This document shows, piece after piece, positions 17,561 to 25,522 of a stretch of DNA of 64,000 nt. The DNA lies in NCBI GenBank assembly GCA_029983755.1, contig JASBYX010000001.1, positions 100,539 through 164,538 of the forward strand, in the 5' to 3' direction. Below the pieces are notes generated by a model. It ran no database searches. It was not told where the DNA came from and saw only the letters and a program-made list of their open reading frames with translations. The first letter of the stretch is position 1, and each line of letters opens with the position of its first letter. The DNA is from Anaerovoracaceae bacterium (GTDB lineage: Bacteria > Bacillota > Clostridia > Peptostreptococcales > Anaerovoracaceae). The translations under genes and the position numbers were made by a program.

Positions 17561-17609
17561 AATTCTTTTAAGAAACATGCCAAAGGTGCATTTTTAAAAG
17601 AATATATTA

Positions 17610-18344
17610 TTAATATGTAAAACCTCTCTCAGGATCGCTGAACTCCTTCAGCCTTCTCTCATACACATCAACTGCAACGTCAAAAAAAGGTAGTTCCGGC
17701 TCAGTTTCACCAAGATCAGATAACAATCCTTTTGTAAAGTAAGGGTTAAGAATTAAAAGCGGGCCGAGCAAGTCAGTTGACATGAAATTGTTTACTCTAA
17801 GACCCTCATTACTTCCATCGATAAGGCCTCTTCCGAATCCTCTTAAGGTTTCAAACAACGGTTTGTAATCTTCTTTGTACACCGTACTTGTGAATTGACT
17901 TTTAAAAGCTACGATCTCAGGATGCTCAATCCCACGCAAATCGCACTTCCCCAAATAAAGAGAATTATGTCTATGCATCATCCTCCTCTTTGCCATACCC
18001 TTAATTAGCCCTAGTCCTTTGATAGAAGAGCCATCATCTTCATCAAGTATTTCGTCAAGAAACACTTCACCTGCATTTCCGGTAAACAGCATAAATGTTC
18101 CCTTGTCAATGAGTTCTCCAATTCTATCTTTATATGGCATCAGCTTGTTAATAACGAGTTCCTGAGATTTTTCACTCATTGCCCCCATATAAATGAGATC
18201 CGGAGTTTCACTGACAAAACCAGGTTTCTTCTCTAGGGAAGAATTTATAACATCATAACTTTTGTTTCCATCCACTAGAAACTTTATATTTGCCAACTCG
18301 CCATATAGGTTTGCTACCTCAGGAAAAAGTACTTCTATTTTCAT
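17610..18344 (-). CDS. GatD-like class I amidotransferase-fold protein, catalytic residues lost (copy 1)
   Basis: The 244-residue protein aligns along its length with GatD, the glutaminase half of lipid II isoglutaminyl synthase. In GatD the nucleophile sits in ICGGYQ; here the place reads FMLFTGNAGEVF with Thr88. The catalytic His of YLHGP is Leu193 in TDLLGPLLILNP. Both residues are therefore gone, and it should not hydrolyse glutamine. It follows its MurT-like partner by 5 bp, as gatD follows murT. Intact length and clean reading frame argue against decay. It probably forms a complex with the MurT-like protein and may bind another donor or act structurally (inference). Confidence 0.85.
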   Translation of the reverse strand: MKIEVLFPEVANLYGELANIKFLVDGNKSYDVINSSLEKKPGFVSETPDLIYMGAMSEKSQELVINKLMPYKDRIGELIDKGTFMLFTGNAGEVFLDEILDEDDGSSIKGLGLIKGMAKRRMMHRHNSLYLGKCDLRGIEHPEIVAFKSQFTSTVYKEDYKPLFETLRGFGRGLIDGSNEGLRVNNFMSTDLLGPLLILNPYFTKGLLSDLGETEPELPFFDVAVDVYERRLKEFSDPERGFTY

Positions 18345-18349
18345 TGAAC

Positions 18350-19720
18350 CTATCCCTTCTTTCTAGCAATTTCCTTAGTCTTTTCCATAACCTTGTTTCC
18401 CAGTACAAGAGAGTCCGTACCAAAGAAGATAAATATGCTTTCAGATGGAGTATAATGCAGTTTATCGGGAGCATCCATCTCATTCTCCACCCATGTGATT
18501 TTGTCCTCAGGAACGCCAGCCATCAAAAGTCTCAAATGGTAGTCCTTGCCCCTAGGTCCAGTTACAATAATATGTTTTATGTCATCTTTATTTAGAAACT
18601 CGAAATCGCAGTCGTAGAGCCAGCAAGTGTTCTCAGACCAATGCTTCTGATCTCCCAAGCAATTCATCATGAGGATCAGCTCCTTATCTCCCGGCAGGCT
18701 GCTGATATAATCAAAGGCTCTCGAGCTCCCCACAGCGTTATTCTCCTTCGCCATCTGATTTGAAACTATAACATTTCCACATTTTTCACTTGAAAAACGA
18801 CTCTCCACAACTGAAACATTTCTCATGAGATTGGCAGCTTCCTCAAGGCTGTAACCTATTTTGTACAAAATAGCTGCAACGCATAGGGTGTTGTACAAGT
18901 TGTGTATGCCACCGCTGTTCTGGGGAAATACATGCTTTGATCCTCTGTGGAGAATTGTCATTTTCTTAGATGAAAAATCCGGATCTTGCCCAAGAAAATC
19001 AACCTCCGGAGATTTGAATCCACAATTTGGGCATTGACATCGCCCGATATGATGATATCTGACTTTCGTATAAAGAAGTTTATGGCTGCAGTTTGGGCAT
19101 ATTCTGGAATCATTTATAAGGTTTATAGAGTGATCTAGATCCGTAGGCAGACTATCTATACCAAAGTAAGCTCTTCTATTACCTGGTTTAAGCTGAGATG
19201 AGATTATATCATCACCATTTAGAATCATGTAAGCATTGTCAGGTATGTACTTATCCAAAATTCCTGCTATGTATTCGGGATGAGCATTCCTTTTCATTGA
19301 ATCCCTGAAAAGATTGGTTACTGCCATGATTTCCGGTTTAATATATGGCATGATAAGAGGCATAGCTCTTTCGTCAATCTCTAGGATAGCCATTTTTTTC
19401 TTGGATTCCCCAAAGATACCGGCATCTTTTAAAAGTGCTGTAGCAATCCCTGTATGTATATTTGACCCGTAGCTGTTATTAAGGGGATATACACCATCCT
19501 TACCAAGAGAATCCACCACCATGTTTGCTACAGAGGTTTTTCCATTGGTTCCGGTTATCCCGATTATTCTCTCCGGTTTGCCTATGTGCTTTAGAAAATC
19601 CGGACAGATTTTGATTGCTAAATGCCCTGGGAAATTCGTTCCCTTATATTTAAGGATACCCATTGTGAATAGAGCAAATTTTGCTATCCAAAGTGCTATA
19701 TAAAATCTTAGTTTATTCAC
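18350..19720 (-). CDS. MurT-like Mur ligase family protein (copy 1)
   Basis: This 456-residue protein is a Mur ligase relative of MurT. A hydrophobic start leads to GITGTNGKTSVANM (P-loop, residues 57-62), LEIDERAMP, VTNLFRDSMKRNAHPE, a zinc ribbon with Cys208, Cys211, Cys230 and Cys233, and a C-terminal DUF1727-like domain. MurT's NPAG motif is replaced by KENNAV, and the Asp that completes the glutaminase triad in MurT (GRDTSWIYD) is Asn364 (SENTCWLYD). ATP binding and ligation look possible, glutamine-driven amidation does not. The start is a GTG two bases after the ATP-grasp stop. Confidence 0.87.
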   Translation of the reverse strand: MNKLRFYIALWIAKFALFTMGILKYKGTNFPGHLAIKICPDFLKHIGKPERIIGITGTNGKTSVANMVVDSLGKDGVYPLNNSYGSNIHTGIATALLKDAGIFGESKKKMAILEIDERAMPLIMPYIKPEIMAVTNLFRDSMKRNAHPEYIAGILDKYIPDNAYMILNGDDIISSQLKPGNRRAYFGIDSLPTDLDHSINLINDSRICPNCSHKLLYTKVRYHHIGRCQCPNCGFKSPEVDFLGQDPDFSSKKMTILHRGSKHVFPQNSGGIHNLYNTLCVAAILYKIGYSLEEAANLMRNVSVVESRFSSEKCGNVIVSNQMAKENNAVGSSRAFDYISSLPGDKELILMMNCLGDQKHWSENTCWLYDCDFEFLNKDDIKHIIVTGPRGKDYHLRLLMAGVPEDKITWVENEMDAPDKLHYTPSESIFIFFGTDSLVLGNKVMEKTKEIARKKG

Positions 19721-19721
19721 C

Positions 19722-20717
19722 TTATTTCAAAGCCTCTTTCATTACTGCATAATTTCCTAAACCCAGCTTAGGATACTGGCTGAGATCCTGACCGGGATAA
19801 CCATTGCCTTCGATTAGAAATGGATTGTTATCTTTGTCCAGAGCAATGTCCCAGCCCACATATCGAACTTCCGGAACAATTCGAGCAACCTCTTCTAAGA
19901 AAGATCTGATTTTCGTCCAATTAGGTATCTGAAATCCTTTAAATATCACTCCCGTATCAGGGTGTTCAAGGTACTCGTTCCTATCCTTATCAAATCCATT
20001 AGTTACAACTTTACCGGTTTTATAGTCAATAATAGATGCGATACCTCCGTTATTAAAGTTGTCCACATTATTCCCGTTTCTACCTACACGAAAACATGAG
20101 GCTACTATATTAACTTTGCCATGGTTTAAAATAGTAACAACTCTCACCGTATTTACTGAATGTGGATACATTTTGTTCATGTAGTCACTCTGAATGGCCA
20201 CTTCTTCCATCAGAGGTGTACCGTATTCCTCAAGTTCAGATAAAAGCTTATCGGTTGAATCGTAATCCTTTAAGTTTACTATTCTTATACCTCTACCACA
20301 ACATTCATCTAAAGGTTTTACAATAATTCTGTTTTTATCTTTCAAAAACTCGTGGATCTCTTCTCGGCTATCACCTATCATTGCCCAGCTTCTTCTGATG
20401 TATTTATTGAATTTTTTAATAAATTCATATTTGTCTTCAAAGTATGGAAGAAAGTCCGGATCGTTGAGTTCTTTTACCAGTTTATTGTTCTTCCCAATTG
20501 TAAGGATGTCTGCCTTTTCTTTAGCGTTCATACTATACATCTCAAATGTTTCGTAATCAACAGGCCCTGATCCGTATTTTAAAGTAGAAGTAATCATATC
20601 AGCCAAGAGAAGATGTTTATTCTTGCCTGTAGATTTCGAAATCCTTGCTGCTGCATTTTGATATCTACTGAAATCAGAATCCTTCATGCGTTTGAGAAGA
20701 TATCTAATATTAATCAT
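19722..20717 (-). CDS. ATP-grasp ligase (sugar-transfer-associated ATP-grasp family)
   Basis: The 331-residue protein has the ATP-grasp pattern: RIIVKPLDECCGRGIRIV (nucleotide-binding Lys134 and glycine loop), LMEEV (Glu171), SVNTVRVVT, VDNFNNGGIAS, GWDIALD (Asp290) and FLIEGNGYPGQD (Glu303, Asn305, metal and ATP). The SVNTVRV and DN...GGI patches are typical of the 'sugar-transfer-associated' ATP-grasp family (PF14397). It should join a carboxylate to an amine through an acyl phosphate; substrates are unknown. I chose the ATG at 20717, just after AAAGGGGG; an upstream in-frame ATG at 20747 lacks such a site. It sits between two MurT/GatD-like pairs, so it probably works in the same pathway. 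Confidence 0.85.
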   Translation of the reverse strand: MINIRYLLKRMKDSDFSRYQNAAARISKSTGKNKHLLLADMITSTLKYGSGPVDYETFEMYSMNAKEKADILTIGKNNKLVKELNDPDFLPYFEDKYEFIKKFNKYIRRSWAMIGDSREEIHEFLKDKNRIIVKPLDECCGRGIRIVNLKDYDSTDKLLSELEEYGTPLMEEVAIQSDYMNKMYPHSVNTVRVVTILNHGKVNIVASCFRVGRNGNNVDNFNNGGIASIIDYKTGKVVTNGFDKDRNEYLEHPDTGVIFKGFQIPNWTKIRSFLEEVARIVPEVRYVGWDIALDKDNNPFLIEGNGYPGQDLSQYPKLGLGNYAVMKEALK

Positions 20718-20756
20718 AAATCCCCCTTTGCACATTGCGCATTGCACATATGCATT

Positions 20757-21455
20757 TTAATAATTCACCCTATCCAAAAAATCTGCCAAGCGGTATTCGT
20801 AGGCTTCAATTATTTCTTTTTCGAATTTCAAATCATCGTTAAGCCCAAGCTCCCTCAGAATGTATTTTGTAAAATAAGGATTTAGGACTAAAAAAGGTCC
20901 AAGGGAATATGTCCCATAAAAGTTTTTATACCAAATCCCTTCTTTTTTAGTATCAGTATTCATACCATAGCCTCGGTCAAGATTCATAAATGGTTTTTCG
21001 AAATTGCCATAAGCCATTGAGTACTGACTCTTATGTCCCAATAACTTCATTCCCTTAAACTCACCTACAAACAGGCTGTTGTGACGATTATTCATCTGTC
21101 TTTCGCTATAGAAGTCGAAGATATCCAAAGCAGGAATTCTTCTGTCGCCATCCAAAATATATTTTCCAAACATCTCTATGGAATTACCCGTAACCAGAAA
21201 AACTGCTCCGTCTTCAATCAGTTCTTTGATTCTATCTCTGTATGGCATTAGAAGCTGGATGGCCTTTTCCTGTTTCTCTTCTGTCATACAGCCCAAATAT
21301 ATCATATCAACATGATTAGATACAAAATACGGCTCATCTTTGTGACTGGATTTTATAATGTTAATCTCGTCATTAGATTTTTTCAGATATTCCATATTGT
21401 AGAATTCACCATAGATATTGCAATATGGTGCAAATATATACTCCACAGTTTTCAT
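20757..21455 (-). CDS. GatD-like class I amidotransferase-fold protein, catalytic residues lost (copy 2)
   Basis: The 232-residue protein aligns closely with GatD: DMIYLGCMTEEKQ, IKELIEDGAVFLVTG, DIFDFYSER and KKEGIWYKNFYGTY are all recognisable. The nucleophile Cys of ICGGYQ is Thr89 (LVTGNSIEMFG) and the catalytic His of TYLHGP is Leu185 (TYSLGPFLVLNP). Copy 1 carries the same two replacements (Thr and Leu), so the losses probably predate the duplication. The start overlaps the end of its MurT-like partner by 4 bp (ATGA), the usual coupling of murT-gatD. Glutaminase activity is not expected. Confidence 0.87.
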   Translation of the reverse strand: MKTVEYIFAPYCNIYGEFYNMEYLKKSNDEINIIKSSHKDEPYFVSNHVDMIYLGCMTEEKQEKAIQLLMPYRDRIKELIEDGAVFLVTGNSIEMFGKYILDGDRRIPALDIFDFYSERQMNNRHNSLFVGEFKGMKLLGHKSQYSMAYGNFEKPFMNLDRGYGMNTDTKKEGIWYKNFYGTYSLGPFLVLNPYFTKYILRELGLNDDLKFEKEIIEAYEYRLADFLDRVNY

Positions 21456-22825
21456 CTTCCGGCGATCTCCTTTGCTTTTTCAACAATCCTATCTCTCATG
21501 TTCTTTGCCTTAGTCACATAGTCAATTTCAAACAATACATAAACTTTGTCTATGCCTTCAGTGGAAACATGATCTACTATATCAGCCTCATTCTCCACAC
21601 ACACCATCTTTTCAGGAGGAATCCCTGCAAGTAGCATACGCAATCTATGATTTAAGAACATTGCACCGCCGACAATTATTTTGTTGATGTTTGGACTGTT
21701 TAAAAACTCATAGTCTGTTTCGTATAGCCATGTAACGGTTTCCGGTGGGTGATTTCTGTCCTGAAGCTCATCCAAAAGTAATACTACATCTTTCTTTGAC
21801 GGTTCTTTGGCCATGTATTCAAAAACAGTGGAGGCAGCGCTTACATTCTGGCTCTTTGCACCATATGTGTAGTATTCTATACCGTTGAATTCCACAATTG
21901 TCTCTCTGAACTCAGTAATTTTTTGCCTTCCGAGAAAATCGGCAATTTTGCTTCTTTCAAAACCTAATTCCCGTAGAATTGAGATGCATGACAATACGTT
22001 AAATGCATTGAAAATATTATCAGATATCAGTGGATACTCCGTCTCCTGCTCACCTTCCATAACTGAAATAAGGCGCCCCTCAAGATCCGCTGATTTAACC
22101 ACATATTTACTCTCTGGGGTTTTGTAGCTACAGGAATCGCAGAAAAAATCTCCGATGTGTCTATAATGTCTGTAGTTATATTTAATGTTGCCTCCGCAAA
22201 CCGGGCACACAGAAATGTCCTTAACGATATTCTCCCTAGGATTTAAGCCTAAATCCTCCACGGAATAGTAGACTCTCGGAGAATTCTCACCCAGTCTGCT
22301 ACTTATAGGATCATTCGCATTTAAAACTGCTTTTGTTTTACCCCCCAAGACCTCAAACGTCCTGTTTATATGGTTGAAAATGTTCTCGGGATGGCCATTT
22401 CTTCTAAGGCTATCTTTGCATATGTTTGTTACCAAAATATAGTTCGGTTCTATCATTGTCATGGTGTCATCCAGAGTCAACTCATCCGCCTCCATCACCG
22501 AGGCATCCATGATCGTTTTATTAAAAATGTTTACAGTCCTCATGAGGTTTAAAGCAAATCCCGCATATAGATTCGCCCCCCAATCGTTGTGGCTCACGCT
22601 AAGACCCTGCTCTCTCAAAAAATCGTTGATAAGATTAGAAGTCGTGGTTTTCCCATTTGTACCGGTGATAGTTATAACAAGCTTAGGCTTTCTAATATAC
22701 TCTAAAAATCTTGGGCAAAGTTTAAAGGCCAGTAGTCCCGGCCAATCATCTCTCAAATTGCCTCTAAGCTTGTTGACAAACATAACAAGTTTAGCTGCCC
22801 ACAAAGCAACAAAAAATCTTAACAT
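21452..22825 (-). CDS. MurT-like Mur ligase family protein (copy 2)
   Basis: The 457-residue protein has ITITGTNGKTTTSNLI (P-loop, residues 55-60), HNDWGANLYAGF, MEADE, VTNICKDSLRRNGHPE, a zinc ribbon (Cys207, Cys210, Cys229, Cys232) and a DUF1727-like C-terminus. Compared with MurT, DQxDRxGE is replaced by DSLRRNGHPE, NPAG by KSQNVS, and the triad Asp by Thr363 (ETVTWLYE). The C-terminal IPNYT patch is also absent. It shares these features with copy 1, so the two form one divergent subfamily. It is the first gene of the cassette, 64 bp after the cardiolipin synthase gene. Confidence 0.87.
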   Translation of the reverse strand: MLRFFVALWAAKLVMFVNKLRGNLRDDWPGLLAFKLCPRFLEYIRKPKLVITITGTNGKTTTSNLINDFLREQGLSVSHNDWGANLYAGFALNLMRTVNIFNKTIMDASVMEADELTLDDTMTMIEPNYILVTNICKDSLRRNGHPENIFNHINRTFEVLGGKTKAVLNANDPISSRLGENSPRVYYSVEDLGLNPRENIVKDISVCPVCGGNIKYNYRHYRHIGDFFCDSCSYKTPESKYVVKSADLEGRLISVMEGEQETEYPLISDNIFNAFNVLSCISILRELGFERSKIADFLGRQKITEFRETIVEFNGIEYYTYGAKSQNVSAASTVFEYMAKEPSKKDVVLLLDELQDRNHPPETVTWLYETDYEFLNSPNINKIIVGGAMFLNHRLRMLLAGIPPEKMVCVENEADIVDHVSTEGIDKVYVLFEIDYVTKAKNMRDRIVEKAKEIAGR

Positions 22826-22889
22826 TCTAAAAATGTCTCCTCTCTCATAAGGTGTTCAGTGTAAGTAACATACACAAGGTACTTCGTAT

Positions 22890-24353
22890 TTACAAAATAT
22901 CTGATAGCAGCACCGATACCGCTTCTTTAATCTTAATCCAGTTGCTCCTGGATTCGTAGTCCTCAAGTGTAACCTCCGTGGATAGCATCATATCATCTTC
23001 AAAACTCTTTTCCATCTTCTCAGCGAAATTCTCATCGTAGACGAATACATTTGCCTCGAAATTAAGTCTAAAGCTTCTCACATCAAAGTTAGCTGATCCC
23101 ACAGTGGCTACCTGACCGTCCACAACCAATGTCTTAGCGTGCAAGAATCCATTCTCATACCTATAAACCCTAGCTCCTGATTTGATGAGCTCTCCGCAGT
23201 AGGAGTAGTTTGCCCAGTACACAAAGGGATGATCCGGCTTGCACGGAATCATTATGCGAACGTCAACCCCCGACTGCGCCGCCATCTTTAGAGATTCGAG
23301 CATAGCTCTGTCAGGAACAAAATACGGTGTTTGCAGATAGATTCTCTCTCCGGCGAAGGTTATCATTCTCATCATTGAACGTTTTATCTGTTCTTTCTTT
23401 GAGTCAGGTCCTGACATTACAACCTGTACCGACGTTTCTCCATCAGGATTCGAAGTATAGAAATCGATCTCATCAAAATCGATTTTCTCATCCGTTGCAA
23501 CTCCCCAGTCCATGAGAAATATAGCCTTCAAATCCTGAATTGAATTTCCAAGCATTCTCAGGTGAGTATCCCTCCAGTAGCCGAACTTCTTTTTCAGACC
23601 GAGATACTCTCTTGCAATGTTAAAACCACCGATATATCCTATCTTGTTGTCTATAACAACCACCTTCCTGTGGTTCCTATAGTTAAGGTCGAAGTTGAGA
23701 TATTTGAGTTTAGGTTTGAAGAAATAACCAACTTCTCCACCGGCATCAAGGAAGTCCTTAAGCACTCTATCACTGATACTTCTGCTTCCAAGTGCATCCA
23801 CAAGAAGTCTAACCTTAAGACCTTCCTTGGCCTTTTCAGTTAACACCTTGATGAGTCTCTTGCCGACTGTATCGTTTCTAAGAATGTAAAATTCCACATC
23901 GACTGAGTATTTTGCTGCACTTATATCTTTGATCAGCCTTCGAAAAAACACCTTTCCATCTGTGAACATGTCGATTGAGTTGTTCTGGGTAAGATAGGAT
24001 TCACCGTACACAAGGTTTAATTTTACCATATGTCGCCAAAGCTTGGCAACCTCGCTGGCAAACTCAAGCCTATCGTTATTCATATCATCGATCTGATCAT
24101 TCACAGATTCCCTGATTATCTTCACATCCCTATCATCCAGTTTGTAGATCTTTCGTCTGCTGATGTTTTGTGCGAAGATGAGATAAAACAGTGCACCGAC
24201 TACAGGCAGGAAAAAAAGCACAAGAATCCAAGCCAAAGTCTTAGCCGGATTCTTACGTTCTATAAATATTATTACTAAGGCAAGAATTAGGTTGATGACC
24301 GTAAAGGCCACCTCCACCATCCATGCCCATTCAGGAATATCAAATACTAACAT
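22890..24353 (-). CDS. cls: Cardiolipin synthase
   Basis: The 487-residue protein has two N-terminal membrane segments and two phospholipase D (HKD) motifs: HRKVVVIDNKIGYIGG near residue 230 and HAKTLVVDGQVATVGS near residue 405. It condenses two phosphatidylglycerol molecules into cardiolipin at the membrane. Length and layout are standard for the bacterial ClsA type. It starts 8 bp after the end of cbiC and precedes the MurT/GatD-like cassette, so a link to envelope biogenesis is plausible. Confidence 0.94.
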   Translation of the reverse strand: MLVFDIPEWAWMVEVAFTVINLILALVIIFIERKNPAKTLAWILVLFFLPVVGALFYLIFAQNISRRKIYKLDDRDVKIIRESVNDQIDDMNNDRLEFASEVAKLWRHMVKLNLVYGESYLTQNNSIDMFTDGKVFFRRLIKDISAAKYSVDVEFYILRNDTVGKRLIKVLTEKAKEGLKVRLLVDALGSRSISDRVLKDFLDAGGEVGYFFKPKLKYLNFDLNYRNHRKVVVIDNKIGYIGGFNIAREYLGLKKKFGYWRDTHLRMLGNSIQDLKAIFLMDWGVATDEKIDFDEIDFYTSNPDGETSVQVVMSGPDSKKEQIKRSMMRMITFAGERIYLQTPYFVPDRAMLESLKMAAQSGVDVRIMIPCKPDHPFVYWANYSYCGELIKSGARVYRYENGFLHAKTLVVDGQVATVGSANFDVRSFRLNFEANVFVYDENFAEKMEKSFEDDMMLSTEVTLEDYESRSNWIKIKEAVSVLLSDIL

Positions 24354-24361
24354 TTCTTATC

Positions 24362-24982
24362 TCATATACCGTACTGTAAAGCGTTAACTATAGCTGCAGC
24401 GATATTGCTGCCTCCCTTTCGACCCTTTGCTACAATAGCCGGTATCCCAAGGTTTATAATTCTTTCCTTGGATTCGACGACGTTGACAAATCCCACGGGA
24501 ACTGCGATTACTGCAACCGGGTTTAGTTTGCCTGATTTCACTAGGGATTCTATGGATAAAAGTGCAGTAGGTGCATTTCCTATTGCGAAAATGACAGGTT
24601 TATCCAGCTTTGCGGCCCTTTCCATGCTTACAAGTGATCTGGTTACACCTCTTTCCTTGGCTTCCTCTGCCACATCATCGTCGCCTATGAAACAAAGGAC
24701 CTCTCCTCCGAATTCAGAAATTCTCTTTTTGTTGATTCCCGATTGGGCCATCTTTGTATCTGTAACTATATATGCTCCCTCAGAAATTGCTTTTCTGATA
24801 GTTTTCTCCACATCCTCTGTGAAATAAAGGTTGTCCGCATAATCAAAATCAGCAGATGTATGTATACATCTTTTGATTATGTCCTGATATCTCTCGTCGA
24901 GCTTTTTGTCACCTAGAATTTCACTGATGATTTCCATGCTTCGCTTTTCAATGTCCATAGGAGCTATATTTTCAATTTTCAC
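24362..24982 (-). CDS. cbiC: Cobalt-precorrin-8 methylmutase CbiC
   Basis: CbiC moves a methyl group from C11 to C12, giving cobyrinic acid. The catalytic His lies in RCIHTSADFDYADNL near residue 48. IVTDTKMAQSGIN, VIFAIGNAPTAL and IAVPVGFVNVVESKE are family motifs. The start is a GTG whose G overlaps the last base of the cobO stop (TAGTG). It is the last corrin gene of the block. Confidence 0.95.
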   Translation of the reverse strand: MKIENIAPMDIEKRSMEIISEILGDKKLDERYQDIIKRCIHTSADFDYADNLYFTEDVEKTIRKAISEGAYIVTDTKMAQSGINKKRISEFGGEVLCFIGDDDVAEEAKERGVTRSLVSMERAAKLDKPVIFAIGNAPTALLSIESLVKSGKLNPVAVIAVPVGFVNVVESKERIINLGIPAIVAKGRKGGSNIAAAIVNALQYGI

Positions 24983-25521
24983 TATTTCTCAATCCCCTTT
25001 CTTGCAGGAATACCTTGGTCATATGGGTGTTTAACTTTCTCAATTTTTGAAACGTAGTCAGCTGCTTCAACCATCTTGTCTGAAGGAATTCGTCCAGTGA
25101 TGACAACTTCGAGCTTTTCCGGTTTCTTTTTTAGAAAGTCAAGGACCAAGTTCTCGTCCAAAACACCTGCTTCTATTGAACCCAGTGCCTCATCCAAAAC
25201 CAGAAGGTTATAATCTCCATTCATGACTTTTTCTTCTGCTTCCTTAAGCTGTTTGGCACTCATTTCTTTGGTTTCAGCCAACTCTTCTTCTGTCATCTGG
25301 AAGGTGAACTTCTTAATAGGCTTTGCTCCTAGCACCTCGATGTTGTCGAGGCTCTTGAGAACCTTGAGTTCGCTGCTGTTTCCATCTTTTAAGAACTGCA
25401 TGAACAGAACTTTAAGTCCGAATCCTTGAGCTCTAACCGTGAGCCCCACTGCAGCTGTAGTCTTGCCCTTTCCATCTCCGCAGTAGATATGTACTAATCC
25501 AAGATCACTTTTCTTTCTCAT
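24982..25521 (-). CDS. cobO: Cob(I)alamin / corrinoid adenosyltransferase (BtuR/CobO/CobA type)
   Basis: The enzyme transfers the adenosyl group of ATP to the cobalt of cob(I)yrinic acid diamide or another corrinoid. The unusual P-loop GDGKGKTTAAVGL lies near residue 18. NYNLLVLDEAL and VVITGRIPSDKMVEAADYVS are family motifs. The 179-residue length is normal. It is read between cbiP (2-bp gap) and cbiC. Confidence 0.95.
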   Translation of the reverse strand: MRKKSDLGLVHIYCGDGKGKTTAAVGLTVRAQGFGLKVLFMQFLKDGNSSELKVLKSLDNIEVLGAKPIKKFTFQMTEEELAETKEMSAKQLKEAEEKVMNGDYNLLVLDEALGSIEAGVLDENLVLDFLKKKPEKLEVVITGRIPSDKMVEAADYVSKIEKVKHPYDQGIPARKGIEK

Positions 25522-25522
25522 A

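Noticed and set aside
17610..22825. MurT/GatD-like genes as ordinary lipid II isoglutaminyl synthase
   Set aside because: Both GatD-like proteins lack the nucleophile Cys and the catalytic His, and both MurT-like proteins lack the triad Asp, so the standard name would mislead.
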